A stretch of DNA of 64,000 nucleotides from Vandiemenella viatica (lineage: Eukaryota > Arthropoda > Insecta > Orthoptera > Morabidae): assembly GCA_031002005.1 (NCBI GenBank), contig JARYHS010013630.1, positions 34,249,504 through 34,313,503 on the forward strand, in the 5' to 3' direction. Position 1 is the first letter of the stretch, and every line of letters begins with the position of its first letter. The notes beneath the pieces are model-generated. The model was given only the letters and a program-made list of their open reading frames with translations, did no database searches and was not told where the DNA came from. The position numbers were made by a program, and so were the translations under genes. This document shows, piece after piece, positions 21,590-32,200 of the stretch.

Positions 21590-23240
21590 TCCACATTTGT
21601 GGAGGTCTGGAAATATGCTGCAGAATCAGCAAAGATATCATTACACAAATGCATGGTGTAAATCTGGGACAGAGAAGAGCTATCAGAACATTGGAATACA
21701 GCTATAATACATCCATTATATAAAAAAGGAGAAAAATCAAACCCAGAGGTATCTCCCTCTTGGATTGCACGTATAAAGTCTTGTCGAGAATACTCTACAA
21801 TCGCTGCAAAGTTCAACTTGAGCAGGAAATAGGACAGTGTTAAGGAGGATTTAGACCATGAGAAGTTGCCCAGAACAGATATCACCTTAAAACTAATAAT
21901 GGATGCCTACAAAAGGAGACAAAAATAATTAGTAGTAACCTTTGTAGACTTCAAGAAAGCCTATGATTATATCCAAAGAGATTCATTGCTGGACATATTA
22001 AGGAATTTTCGACTCATCGAAAATTAATAAAAATGATCAAATTAACCCTCACAAATATAAAATCTACAGTAAGTTTCAGAGATGAACTATCTGAATCATT
22101 TATAATTAAAACAGTGCTAAGACAGGGAGATGGTCTTTCACCACTGCTCTTCAACTGTGCCCTTGAATGCGTGATGCGAGACTGGTACAAGGAAAATCCT
22201 AAAAACATAAAAATTGCCACCAAGAAGGATCAAATAAACCTAAATTGTTTGGGATTCGCAGATGACTTAGCGTTACTAGCTAATAACATACCAGAAGTCA
22301 GGAATCAAATAATTAGTCTACAGAATATAGCACAGAAATAAAGAATACAAATATCTTTTGAAAATACTGAAATTATGGTAACAGAGCCTCTAGCAATAAA
22401 TCACATAACTGTAGATAACAGGAAATTAAAAATAGTAGAACAATTTAAATACCTGGGCGAAATTATAACATACAACTTGAATGAAAAACCTGCCTGGCAA
22501 GATAGAACTAACAAAATGATAAAAGCTCAAAAACTAATGTGGTCTACATACAACAAAAAATGTCTATCAATTAAAACAAAATTAGAAAACACTACAAGAC
22601 GGTGGTTCAGCCAGAAGTAACATACGGAAGCGAAACTCTATTTAAAGTTACTCAGAAAAACAGAATTGACAAAATTTTTAAAATGAAGTAAAAAATTGAA
22701 AGAACATGTCTAAATGAAAAATATCAGAAAGAAGGACAATGGAGGATAGTGCCAAATGAGGTGATGTGCAGGCAACTGGAGCCCATCACAGATACTATGC
22801 ACAAGAATAGAGTTTCTTTCCTCGGTCACATCATGAGGGTACCAGAAACCAAATTAATAAGAAGAATAATAAAAAAAATTTGTAAGCTGAAACAATAGGC
22901 AGAATGGATTAAGCAAGTTAGAGAAGATATTGAAGAATTAGAAATAACCCTGGATAATCTACGAAACAAAACAGAAAAAATAAAAAAATTGAAAGACTAA
23001 AAAATAAGATTTAATCCAAAAGTAGACAAACGACACATAATGAAGAGGGTATTTACAGATGAGGAAAGACAAAGAAGATCACAACGAATGAAAAGATACT
23101 GGAAAATTCTGAAAGAAAGGTGCATGGAGATGCTTAAGAAGATAACCAGAAAATGACTTAAGTGGTCCAATGAGGCCGTAAAAGTCTAATAATAATATGT
23201 TTGTAGAAATAATAGAAACCTGAATAAATGATTTTTTTTT
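21590..23240 (+). mobile_element. LINE fragment (RT and C-terminal region)
   Basis: Frame-broken plus-strand homology reads ELSEHWNTAIIHPLYKKGEK, a GISLLDCTYKVLSRIL block, LVVTFVDFKKAYDYIQRDSL, VLRQGDGLSPLLFNCALE and the catalytic FADDLALLA. The later part holds FKYLGEIIT, VTYGSETLFKV, VSFLGHIMR and FTDEERQRRSQRMKRYW. It ends near an A/T-rich tail at about 23240. ORF1 and endonuclease are missing. The clade is not assigned. Confidence 0.8.
22033..22620 (+). pseudogene. LINE reverse transcriptase, catalytic part
   Basis: Two frames (22033-22341 and 22375-22620) carry RQGDGLSPLLFN and GFADDLALLANN in the first and EQFKYLGEIITYNL in the second, separated by stops. It is part of the LINE fragment above. 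Confidence 0.82.
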
Positions 23241-23413
23241 CTCTTATCTATCACCCCTCCGGACAATTAAACAGTACCTTACTCACTCACAATCATAAGT
23301 ACGACAAAAATCTATTCACCAGATTAGATCAGGTAAAAGTTTAGCTTCCGCCCTACCTGTAACCATCTCTGCCCTACCTTAAATTCAACTCTAGCTACGG
23401 CCCAGCCTCAAAC

Positions 23414-24148
23414 TGGTGGTTTGACTATTGTTGGATGCTGACTGATGTGGGACTCTGCAATCAGAATCTGTGCTCCACAACTGAACTATTGCAAACTTTG
23501 TATTATCCATGACCTATTAAGGCCTGCTATAGTTAACATCACATAGTGTATGCAGCCAAATTCCCTGGAGAGGATTGCTTTGAACCAATTGGATTAGACT
23601 TCCAGGAACAGGCTTTACAATTCTGTTTCCACATTAGATAAATGTTAGAAGTGGGTCTGTTCATTTAATATTATCAGCCCAAACTGGTTTTCTGAATCTC
23701 AAGCATGAATTTGGTATTGTGTGGCTTACTGAGTGTATCAGCAGGTGTGGGGTGTCATAGAAGTAGTATTTTAATTATTAATTCATGTGCGGCTACTTGT
23801 TCTATGAGAGTTTATCCAAGAAGTGTAGTACATTGCCTATCAGTAAATGAACTTTATGCATTAGTATTCACTTTAACAATGGCTTTTGCATGAGTCACTT
23901 TCTATTGCAGAAAATGACTGAAGATGCACAAAATGCCATTCAAAGATTTAGCTCAATTAAGTAAACTTAGTTTTGTTAAAAACTATTTTGCTGTTGTTTT
24001 ACCATTTTACACCATACATTCAGTTACCTGAGGAATATGTATTACATTCCATACAGAGGTTTTTAATGTCTAATTACTGAAATTTAATTGTATTATTTAT
24101 GAAATTAACAACCTGTGGTTAATAAAGCTCAAATTTCTTCACTTTTAG
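23414..24148 (+). other. probable intron of the IDGF-like gene
   Basis: No coding signal. It ends in a pyrimidine-rich tract and the acceptor AG (ctt cac ttt tag) at 24147-24148. The intron would contain the 7.1-kb hAT just upstream if the earlier exons lie to the left. Confidence 0.5.
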
Positions 24149-24603
24149 GTAACAAGTTGGTGGTTGGCATACCAACATTTGGCCGGACATGGAAACTGAC
24201 GGAGAAAAGTCGCATGTCTGGTGTTCCCCCTATTGAGGCTGATGGACCAGGTGAAGCCGGTCCCATGACAAAAACTGAAGGTCTGATGGCATATCAAGAG
24301 ATTTGCACCAACCTCCGACCACTAGGATCAAACAACAAGACAACTCTTAGACTTGTGAATGATTTATCCAAAAGGGTTGGTTCATATGCTTTTCGATTCC
24401 CTTTTAAAGACACTTCTGGTCTCTGGGTTGGATTTGAAACTCCTGATGTAGCAGCCTACAAAGCCGATTATGTTCAGAAGAAGGGACTTGGTGGTATTGC
24501 ATTCTTTGACATTTCCTTAGACGATTACACTGGTATATGTTCAGGAGAACAGTTCCCCATTGTGAGAGCAGCTAAACATCAACTCCAAAAATGGAGAAAG
24601 TAA
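24149..24603 (+). CDS. Idgf: IDGF / chitinase-like GH18 protein, terminal exon
   Basis: The exon opens in phase 1 after the acceptor at 24148 and reads NKLVVGIPTFGRTWKL, then GVPPIEADGPGEAGPMTKTEG, KRVGSYAFRFPF, GLWVGFETPD and LGGIAFFDISLDDYTGICSG, ending at TAA 24601-24603. These are the last strands of the GH18 barrel with its inserted domain, and the block order fits the imaginal-disc-growth-factor branch. The catalytic DxxDxDxE motif lies in an earlier exon not in this window, so activity cannot be judged. IDGFs are secreted and mostly lack chitinase activity (family knowledge). No exon is found upstream between the transposons. AATAAA motifs at 24854 and 25069 could serve polyadenylation. 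A chitinase proper is the main alternative. Confidence 0.82.
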
Positions 24604-25845
24604 TTTACTTTTCCATCTTTTATTAAATTTCATTAACTGTATGTACTTACTCAGGTATGCAGAGCATTTTTTCACACATGTTGCAAAAGCACACCAAACA
24701 TTTGATATCACAGTACATTATTGTGGTTCCTATTATTGGTGCTTACAAAACCAACTTTTGATTAGATTAGAGAAAATCTATAATACCACCAAAACATTAT
24801 TTTACCTGTTAAATTGTATTACAGCTTAAAATGGCTGCTTATGACATATTCAAAATAAAATCTTAACAAATCAGTCTGAATAACATTTTCATTCGAGAAT
24901 TTAATGTCTTATATTTTTAGAATGAGAAGTTATAAATTCATAAGCCTCGTGGACTTATGAATCTTATTTGGGAAGAGTGCATATTCTTAAAAGTTATTTA
25001 TGTACTGCTTTTCTTTTTCATAATTTTGTCAACTGTTTATAGTAGTATTTCCATTTTTTTCTGAATTAAATAAATTTTACCATTGTTTCCTGTCACTGCC
25101 AAATGTTTTATAATGCAAGATAATCTACACCATTTTGAATTCAATTCAAAATGAAATGATTGCAGTATTTGTAATTTTTTTAGTAGTAACACAATTATAA
25201 TGCAAACACAGAAATAAACTTATTTTTAGCTAGCACAGAATACTTAACTACCATTACACATAAACAAGTAGAAATAAGATTTAGTGTAAAGTGATATTAA
25301 ATATATATTTGTGATTAAGTAGGAAATCACAGGGACCTTGTAGTATTTTCAGCATGATGATTTCTAATGGCTTTAACAGCTTGTTTTCACATCTTAAAAT
25401 TTATGTCCTATATAAACAAAATATTTCCACTGAGTAATGGCTATAATATATCTTGTGCATTTGGAAAAAATTGTCTTTTATTCAGCTGCTTTCAAAATCT
25501 ATAAAAATAGGGTCATCAGTGTTCTGCCCTAAGGCAGGTTTCTCCTTGCTTGTCTTCTGCCCTCCTTTTCACGTCCATGTAATTTCTGCTTCACTTGATA
25601 TCGTCATATACCTCCTTCCTCTATCTCTCTCCCCTCCCAAAAACTAGTCATCGTCGTAAGACATCTGTTATCAAGCACTCTGTAACTGTACAAGTCACTG
25701 GTAGTTTTGTGAGTGTGATGTTTGGCACCCCTGCTGTGAGCCTGGCGATGTCAGTAGGGTGGAGTGTTTGAGTGTGGTCAGTCGCAGGATTACTATGGCT
25801 TGGACAGTGAATAGTAGACTGACGTGTGTAAATTAAAAGTGCTTA
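24604..25845 (+). other. probable 3' UTR and intergenic DNA
   Basis: AT-rich sequence after the IDGF stop. Candidate polyadenylation signals AATAAA at 24854-24859 and 25069-25074. From about 25500 the text becomes LINE-3'-like and precedes the minus-strand LINE. Confidence 0.45.
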
Positions 25846-26480
25846 ACACTTAAAGAACCTGAAATCTTTGGATAGATGAATGTAATTTTATTGACTGATG
25901 GCCATCCTAGAGAGAAAGTGTAATTAATATAAATCAGATATTGTAAACTTTCTTGACTGTCTACAAAAATGATTGTGTCGTCTGTGTAGTGAATGTTGTT
26001 TATCCAGTTTCCATTCAATAACACTCCCATCTCCACATCACTCAATGCCTCCCTAAAGATACACTTTGAATAGGAGAGTTTTCAACCTTGTCTTATACCA
26101 CCAATAATTTTTACTTCTTCCATAGTTTCTCCATTCAGTCTCACGTAAGCAGACTTGTTCCAATACAGATTAACAATAACTCTCAGGTCTTTGTCATCGA
26201 AGCTGATGTTTTTTATTTTTTTTTATTTCTATCATTTTCTGATGCTTTACCCTGTCAAAGGCCTTCTGATAATCTATAAAAACAAGCATAGACATTACAA
26301 TTTTTGCATCTGCAGTGCTGAAATAGTACTTGGATGCTGAACAGAGCTTCTCGTGTTCCAACTGCATTTCTGAATCTGAAGTGTGTAGGTGATACATATT
26401 CTTCACAGAGTTTATATATCAACAGTGAATAGGGAAAGGGAATAAACTTGCCTAACTTCCTTCCGAATACTGCTTTCTTC
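25846..26480 (-). pseudogene. LINE RT fragment 1
   Basis: Minus-strand frames read FRFRNAVGTREALFSIQVLF, then CFYRLSEGL / VFIDYQKAFDRVKHQKMIEI across a frameshift, and finally INNIHYTDDTIIFVDS with a Tyr-Thr-Asp-Asp catalytic box. The block order is that of an insect LINE RT missing the segment between. Confidence 0.78.
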
Positions 26481-26499
26481 CAACATTTTATTTCCAATT

Positions 26500-27860
26500 T
26501 TTATTCTTACTTTGTTGTAAATACAGGTTCCGTACTAGCTTTCTCTCCTTCCTTCTTCAAAATATCAGTCAGCTTTTTCCACTGCACCACGTCAAAAGTT
26601 TTTTCCAAATCAATAAAGGCATATAAATTTCTCTTCCTTTCTCAATATATCTTCACCAATCATTCTTAACAGCCTAATAGCATCTCTGGTTCCTTTTCTA
26701 AATCCAAATTGTTCCTCTCCAATCCATCTGCCTTGCTTCCCATGTAACCTTCTGTTCACTATCCTCAACAATGCTTTAGCTGCATGTAAAATGAGATTAA
26801 TATTCCTGAGATCTTCACGTTAATTCATATTCCTCTTTCTAAATTGGTATCATTAACGTTGCATAGAAGTCATCCAGCTATCCCCTTTTTTTTCTTCATA
26901 TATCTCATTACAAAGATAGACTATCCTCCTCCTTCCTCTTTTTCCTAAACTCTTCAACACTTCTGCCAATTAATTATTGATTCAACATCAATTCCAATTC
27001 TTCGTATCCTTCAGTGCCTTTTCTATTTCTGCTTCAAATATGTCAAGCCACTTTCCATTCACTGTACCTGTGGCTCTACTTCAGTTTCACTTGTTATCGG
27101 AACCCCCTTATACTAACTTTTTATATAGTTTTGCCACCTAATCAACACCCGATGTGATTCTTAGGCTAATGTGCTATCCACTATATTTCAATGTTATTCC
27201 TGTTTATTTTACTTTCAAGGACTATCTCACTACCTATTCACAATTCCTCTTTCTCCTTCATCCATCTTTCTCTTGCTTGTTCAGTTTCTCTTCTTAGTTC
27301 TTTATTCAGTTTCCAGTACCTCCTTCCTTCACCATTTTCCACAGTTTTATATTTCCCAATCTTTTTCAACATGTTTTATGTTATACATACCTCTAATTCT
27401 TTGAACTTCTTTGGCAGCTTCCCTCATATTCATATGTTCTTTCCTTTTTCATATTTTTACACAAACCTTTATTTCAGCTCTACAATTTTACCTGCCTCCC
27501 TTAGTGTTTCCAATTTCGGTCTCTCTTGCTTTGCCTCTCCTCTTTTCTTCAACTTTACTTGTATTTCTCCAGAAACGAGATTGTGATCTGAATTTGTATC
27601 TGCTCCTGGATAAGCGTTAGAATTCTTTAGACAGTTCCTAAACCTTTTTCATATCAGGATGCAGTCTAGCTGGTACCTGTCTCCATTCAAATTAAAGCCC
27701 CATGTCTTGTTTCGTGATTTTCACCACTAGTGAGTTTTCTTTACAAAACTTAGTCTTTTGCTATAAGACTTCTTGTTTTCCTTAACCTATCACTGCATTC
27801 TATACCCCTTTTCAGTATGTTCTTCCATTTTTACTTAGTATTATCCCACCTCTTCATCTC
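26500..27860 (-). pseudogene. LINE fragment 2 (linker and N-terminal RT)
   Basis: On the minus strand, 26640-26560 reads NLYAFIDLEKTFDVVQWKKL, an RT aspartate block, with an IGLL-like 'AIRLL' region before it. The part to 27860 is the linker between endonuclease and RT (lysine/glutamate-rich, KLNKELRRETEQARERW). Many stops. It has the same orientation as fragment 1 but is a different copy, as the DYQKAF and DLEKTF blocks differ. Confidence 0.65.
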
Positions 27861-28442
27861 TATGCTGGCTACAGTGTGTGGTAGGAACATTGACAACCCA
27901 GTTTAGCAAGGCTATGCGAATGCACATCATCACTATAGAATAGCCAATCGTTATTTGAGTGTCGAATGTGATGTTTTTGTGAGGTGGGCAGTTGTAAATC
28001 AGTGACTATTGCAATAACTCCTATGCTAAATAATGAAATAATGGGAGACAAGCAGCAAAAGTGTAAAGCAAATTTTATAAATATTTAAGTCAAGCAGATA
28101 ATGGAGTGTCATTTCATGATGTTGCCAAAGCTCAGGAGAGAACTGCTGAAGCAAGTGACATTATCTTAGAACTGTACAGTCAATATTTAAAGACAGTAAA
28201 TCTTCATTAGAGCCAAGTGTGGAATGTTTTTGAAGTCACAGACGCCAAAGCCTGCAACAGGTTTTATATAAATCATGACAGTATATCAGGATACAAATGT
28301 ATGTTATTTACCCAAATTTAAATGTTAGTGCTTTTACCTTAGTTATTTTTCTTAATATTAGCATTAATATAAACAATGCCACAAATTCGATATCTTTTAA
28401 ATGCTTTGTATTCATTTATTGGAAGTTGTTCACTGTTGTAAG
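27861..28442. other. unassigned DNA
   Basis: No supported feature. A minus-strand 60-codon frame has no motif. Confidence 0.35.
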
Positions 28443-28444
28443 AA

Positions 28445-28760
28445 AGTGTCCATAAACTATGTGGCTCAGTCTGGGGGGGGGGGGGGGTTGAATGGAAAGC
28501 TACACTATGCTACGTGGAAAAAAGGGGGCGGGGGTTTCTGAGCCAGGCCACGTAGCTTAATTTATATTATTTGCCACAGTTAAAATAAGGTATGCGACAG
28601 GATGTGAATATTTATTTTCATCATTTAATTATCTCCGTATGTAATGTACAATAGTCTGACAAGATGAAATACAAAATGTCTTCTGGAATCAATTTGGAGG
28701 GGAGGGGGTAGGTCCACAAAAGGACAAAATGAAGCTACATGATTTATGGACGCTCCCTAA
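28445..28760. mobile_element. MITE with 'GTCCATAAA' termini and a G-run
   Basis: The left end agtgtccataaactatgtgg and the right end, inverted (gagcgtccataaatcatgta), match over most positions. The interior carries a run of 15 G near 28472 and two more G-rich blocks, and repeats the 'atgtggctcag' theme at 28540. A target duplication was not found, so the boundaries are approximate. Confidence 0.5.
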
Positions 28761-28829
28761 TAGTTGGAACATGATTGATTGATGTGGCTGAAACTTTCCG
28801 ACATTCCTCTCTCTTAATAGTATTAGTAG

Positions 28830-29948
28830 ATTTTTGTTTTGCCGTCATCAGTCTTTTGACTGGCTTGATGCAATCCTCCATCTATCATGTGCTAACCTCT
28901 TCATCTCTACATACACCTTACAACCCACATCCTCAATTATCTGATTCATATATTCTAATCTGTCTTCCTCTACAGTTCTTACCTTCGGCTGTTCCCTCTA
29001 CCAGCAAATTAACCAATCCAGCCTATCTCCTCTTTCTGTAAGCTTCTTCTGCACAAATGTCTTTCCCCACCAATCATTTCCAAAACTCGTTCATTTCTTA
29101 TTTTGTCTGTCCACTTGAATTTCAGCATTCTTCTGTAGCACCAAATTTCAAATGTTACAATTTTCCTTCTTTCCGGTATTCCTGAAGTCCATGTTTCACT
29201 ACCGTAAAGTGCTGTGCACCACACATAGAGTTTTTTCTAATCCCTAGATCAATATTTGAAACTAAAAGATTTCTCTTTTTTATGAAGGCTCTTTTTTCTA
29301 GTGCTATTCTGCTTTTAACAACATTCCTGCTTTGGCCATTGATTGTAATTTTGCTTCCCAAGTAACAGAATTCACTTACTTCTCCGATTGCATTCGATCC
29401 TATTTTTATATTTAATCTACTAGTATTGATATCATTTCTGCTACATTTCATCACTTTAGTCTTGCTTTGATTTATATTCAGTCCAAAATCTTCCTTCAGT
29501 ATTTTGTTCATGCCATTCAATAATTTCTCAATATCCTCAGCCCTTTCTGCTAACAAGACAATGTCATTAGCAGATCATAGCATACCAATTTTTTCTCCCT
29601 GAACACTTATGCCACATGGAAATTTTTCTTTTACTTTCTTTATTGCTTCCTCTACATACAAGTTGAATATTAACGGGGATAGACTACAACCTTGTCCCAT
29701 ACCCTTTTAAACTAATGCTTGTCTCTCATGATTGTCTACTTTTATTACAGCCACTTGATTCCTATATATAGTTTATAAAATATTCTTCTATCTCGATACT
29801 TCTTTAAAAGTTTGAACATCTTGTCCTTCCTAACATTATCAAAAGCTTTTTCTAAATCAACATATGCCACAAAAGTATCTTTGTTTTTCTTCATCCGCCC
29901 TTCACGTATTAGTACATAAAGGGCTGCTAAGTTCATATTATTATATAT

Positions 29949-29987
<39 letters not shown>

Positions 29988-30050
29988 CAGCATAATTACT
30001 AGAATATTTCTTCCTATCCCTACATCCCTCGTCTCCTGTTGCAAATGCGG
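28830..30050 (-). pseudogene. LINE fragment 3 (RT and C-terminal region)
   Basis: Minus-strand: TFVAYVDLEKAFDNVRKDKM (about 29890-29830), a stretch with an AD block broken by a stop near 29575, GLNINQSKTKVMKCSRN, SEFCYLGSKIT, and TALYGSETWTSGI with YRRMLKFKWTDK. The left end (28830-28960) is the non-coding 3' region 'gccgtcatcagtcttttgac'. A (TAG)n microsatellite interrupts the right end. Confidence 0.78.
29948..29991. repeat. (TAG)n microsatellite
   Basis: About 14 tandem trinucleotides lie inside the LINE RT relic. Confidence 0.95.
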
Positions 30051-30056
30051 CAACAT

Positions 30057-31189
30057 CGTATATCATGTGTCTTTCCTATTTCTGTCTCTCTCTGTGCCAC
30101 CAGTCTTTGTATTTGTATGTGCCATTTGCTACAGCTGGCTATATTAAAAATCACATCTTTTAGTCTACACTGCAGTTGTATCAATATTCTGCACCTGTGA
30201 AGTGCTGCATTAATTACAAAAAATATGGTTCTCTGATATATTCAAAAAGAAGAACGTACTTCAGATCAGGAACAACAGGGAAGACAAAGGAACAAATCTT
30301 TTCCCAAACAGAATAACGCTTGGAATAGAAACATATATATATTTTTTAACATAAAAATAGAAAATACTAATAAACATTTAAAGACAAACAAATGCTGACT
30401 ACAATAGTATGCTAAAGAACAAATGTCACTTCACTGTATATACAAATAAGTCTGTTAAAGATAAAAGATCGTCACTTGTTAATACCGAACTAATTTTGAC
30501 ACATCTGCATTTCTATCTATCTGATTATACATTTGGCCCTTACAGAAAAAGAAGAGCTTGTCACTCAAACTACTGAACTGTTTTCACTGACATTTTATAA
30601 GGAATCTCTAAACATTACTGGCTTAAGGTTTTATGTTAGTGAAAAATACAGGTTAAATCAGTCATAAAGTGAGTATTACACCCACTAGAGTACTTAACTT
30701 TCTCAAACATGATAAGGTTACTTTAAATTAGAAACCATAAGCTACATTTTACTTAACTTTTATTACAGAAACACTTTCAAAATAAACATGATTACTGATA
30801 ATAAATGAACCATTTCTGTTATTTTACACAAACTTAATTAGCCAATGTGAGGGTAATAAAAAGGAAACAAGGTAATAATTAAGTTTTAGTTTATGTAAAA
30901 CATTTTGCTTTCATTATGAGGATTTAATTACTTCTACTAGAGACACAAACCATTAACTAGTAGGATTGTTTGTTGTGGCATCTCTAACTGCTCTTTGTGA
31001 ACGCTAATCAACCAATTTTTGGAGCTCTGTGTTAGATCAATTCTTCAACAATATCTAATGTAAACAATTAGCAAAATAAAATCACAGGTTCAGTATAGTA
31101 CGAGGTTAAGCCTATAAACAAGTCCTAAAATGATATAGAGGCAATAATACTCAAAGTAACTTCCAAATATTTATTTTATTTTTCTACAT
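30057..31189. other. unassigned AT-rich DNA
   Basis: No open frame or repeat family recognised. Confidence 0.4.
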
Positions 31190-32200
31190 TCAGACACTTA
31201 TCCCATCTCTTTGCAAGTCTTCAAAAGTCAGCTGTCGCATCCAATGAGTGACTGCTTGGACTTTTCAAAAACTTAATCACTCAAATAAGGTTTTTAGTGT
31301 CCTGAACAGATTAAAATCACTGGGAGCTAATGCAGGTTGGTACAGTGAAAGTTCAAGCTCGAGTTTGTCTTGTGTGAGGGTGGGCATTGTCATTGAGAAG
31401 GATCACACCCACTATCAGGAGTCCAGATCTTTGTGGCGAATGGCTGTTGGTGTTCGCACAGGTGTTGCAGTACGACATGACATTTATGTTATCATCATCA
31501 GGCTGGAATTTCAACAGTATGACACCTTACATGTCCTAAAACATTTTGAGCAAAATCTTGGGGGCTTATGGAATCATCTTTTTTTTTGGGGGGGGATGTT
31601 TCCATTCTATAGGTGACCATTTGGATTCTGGTTGAAAGTGGTGAACCCAACTCGTCCCCCTGTAACAATTTGTGCCAAGAAGTCCCTCTTTTCTCAGAGT
31701 ACTGAGTGAGATTCTGCAAGTACAAATCCATTTTTTTTATTTTGTGTTTCTCAGACAACTGGCGGGGCACTCGCCATTCACAAACTTCAGCTGCTCATGG
31801 ATGATGTAAGCAGTTCCATGTGAACAAGCTATAGCATGTGCTATATCGCCAGTCGTCACATGGCTATCATTACGAATGATTTGTTCCACATGCTGCACTG
31901 TGGTTTCAGTTGACACTTCCCTAGGAAGAACAGAACAATTCTGATCTCTGATCTGTCTCCTTTTTCGTGCTATCTTCTGGGTCCAATTGAACAAAGCTTT
32001 TTGTTATAAACATTTCTCACCATACACAGGATACATTTCTGTTCCACTCCTGTACATTCCTGCAACATCTCTGCTATCATCTCCTGGCTGCAACTGACCA
32101 GGTGCCCACGTGATGTTGTGCAACCACGACACAAGCATACATATGATGCCATCCGCTGGCAAAATACACATGCGGTTTTTAAATATGTTATATAGTAATG
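31190..32200 (-). mobile_element. mariner-like transposon relic
   Basis: Minus-strand frames hold CPASCLRNTK / MPRQLSEKHK (the RWVPR-LT--HK block of mariner transposases), ETSPPKKKD (the SPKKKK region), LLNDNAHPHT (the HDNARPH catalytic block) and APSDFNLF (the L-PSDYHLF block), in the right order across several frameshifts. The N-terminal helix-turn-helix part is at 31740-32150. Terminal inverted repeats were not resolved. Confidence 0.8.
31498..31994 (-). pseudogene. mariner transposase, two overlapping frames
   Basis: The 85-codon frame (31994-31737) contains VEQIIRNDSHVTTGDIAHAI, a second helix-turn-helix of mariner type. The 90-codon frame (31770-31498) has DLYLQNLTQYSEKRG and the first catalytic region, in which the usual GDE-W is degenerate (GDELGS). 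The third catalytic Asp falls near 31310. It is inactive. Confidence 0.78.

Larger units (their letters stand above)
16269..23405 (+). mobile_element. hAT transposon (TTF/ZMYM type), 7.1 kb, 8-bp TSD
   Basis: The left terminus is CAGGGCCGTAGCTAAG and the right, inverted, is CTGGGCCGTAGCTAGA. The 8-bp duplication cctcaaac is exact (16261-16268 and 23406-23413). Both ends also share 'tgccctaccttaaa' subterminal blocks. A decayed transposase is on the plus strand. The element was enlarged by a gypsy fragment (about 18890-20960) and a LINE (about 21590-23240). Confidence 0.85.

Noticed and set aside
27191..27586. 131-codon plus-strand hydrophobic-looking frame
   Set aside because: It is the complement of a lysine/glutamate-rich LINE linker on the minus strand.
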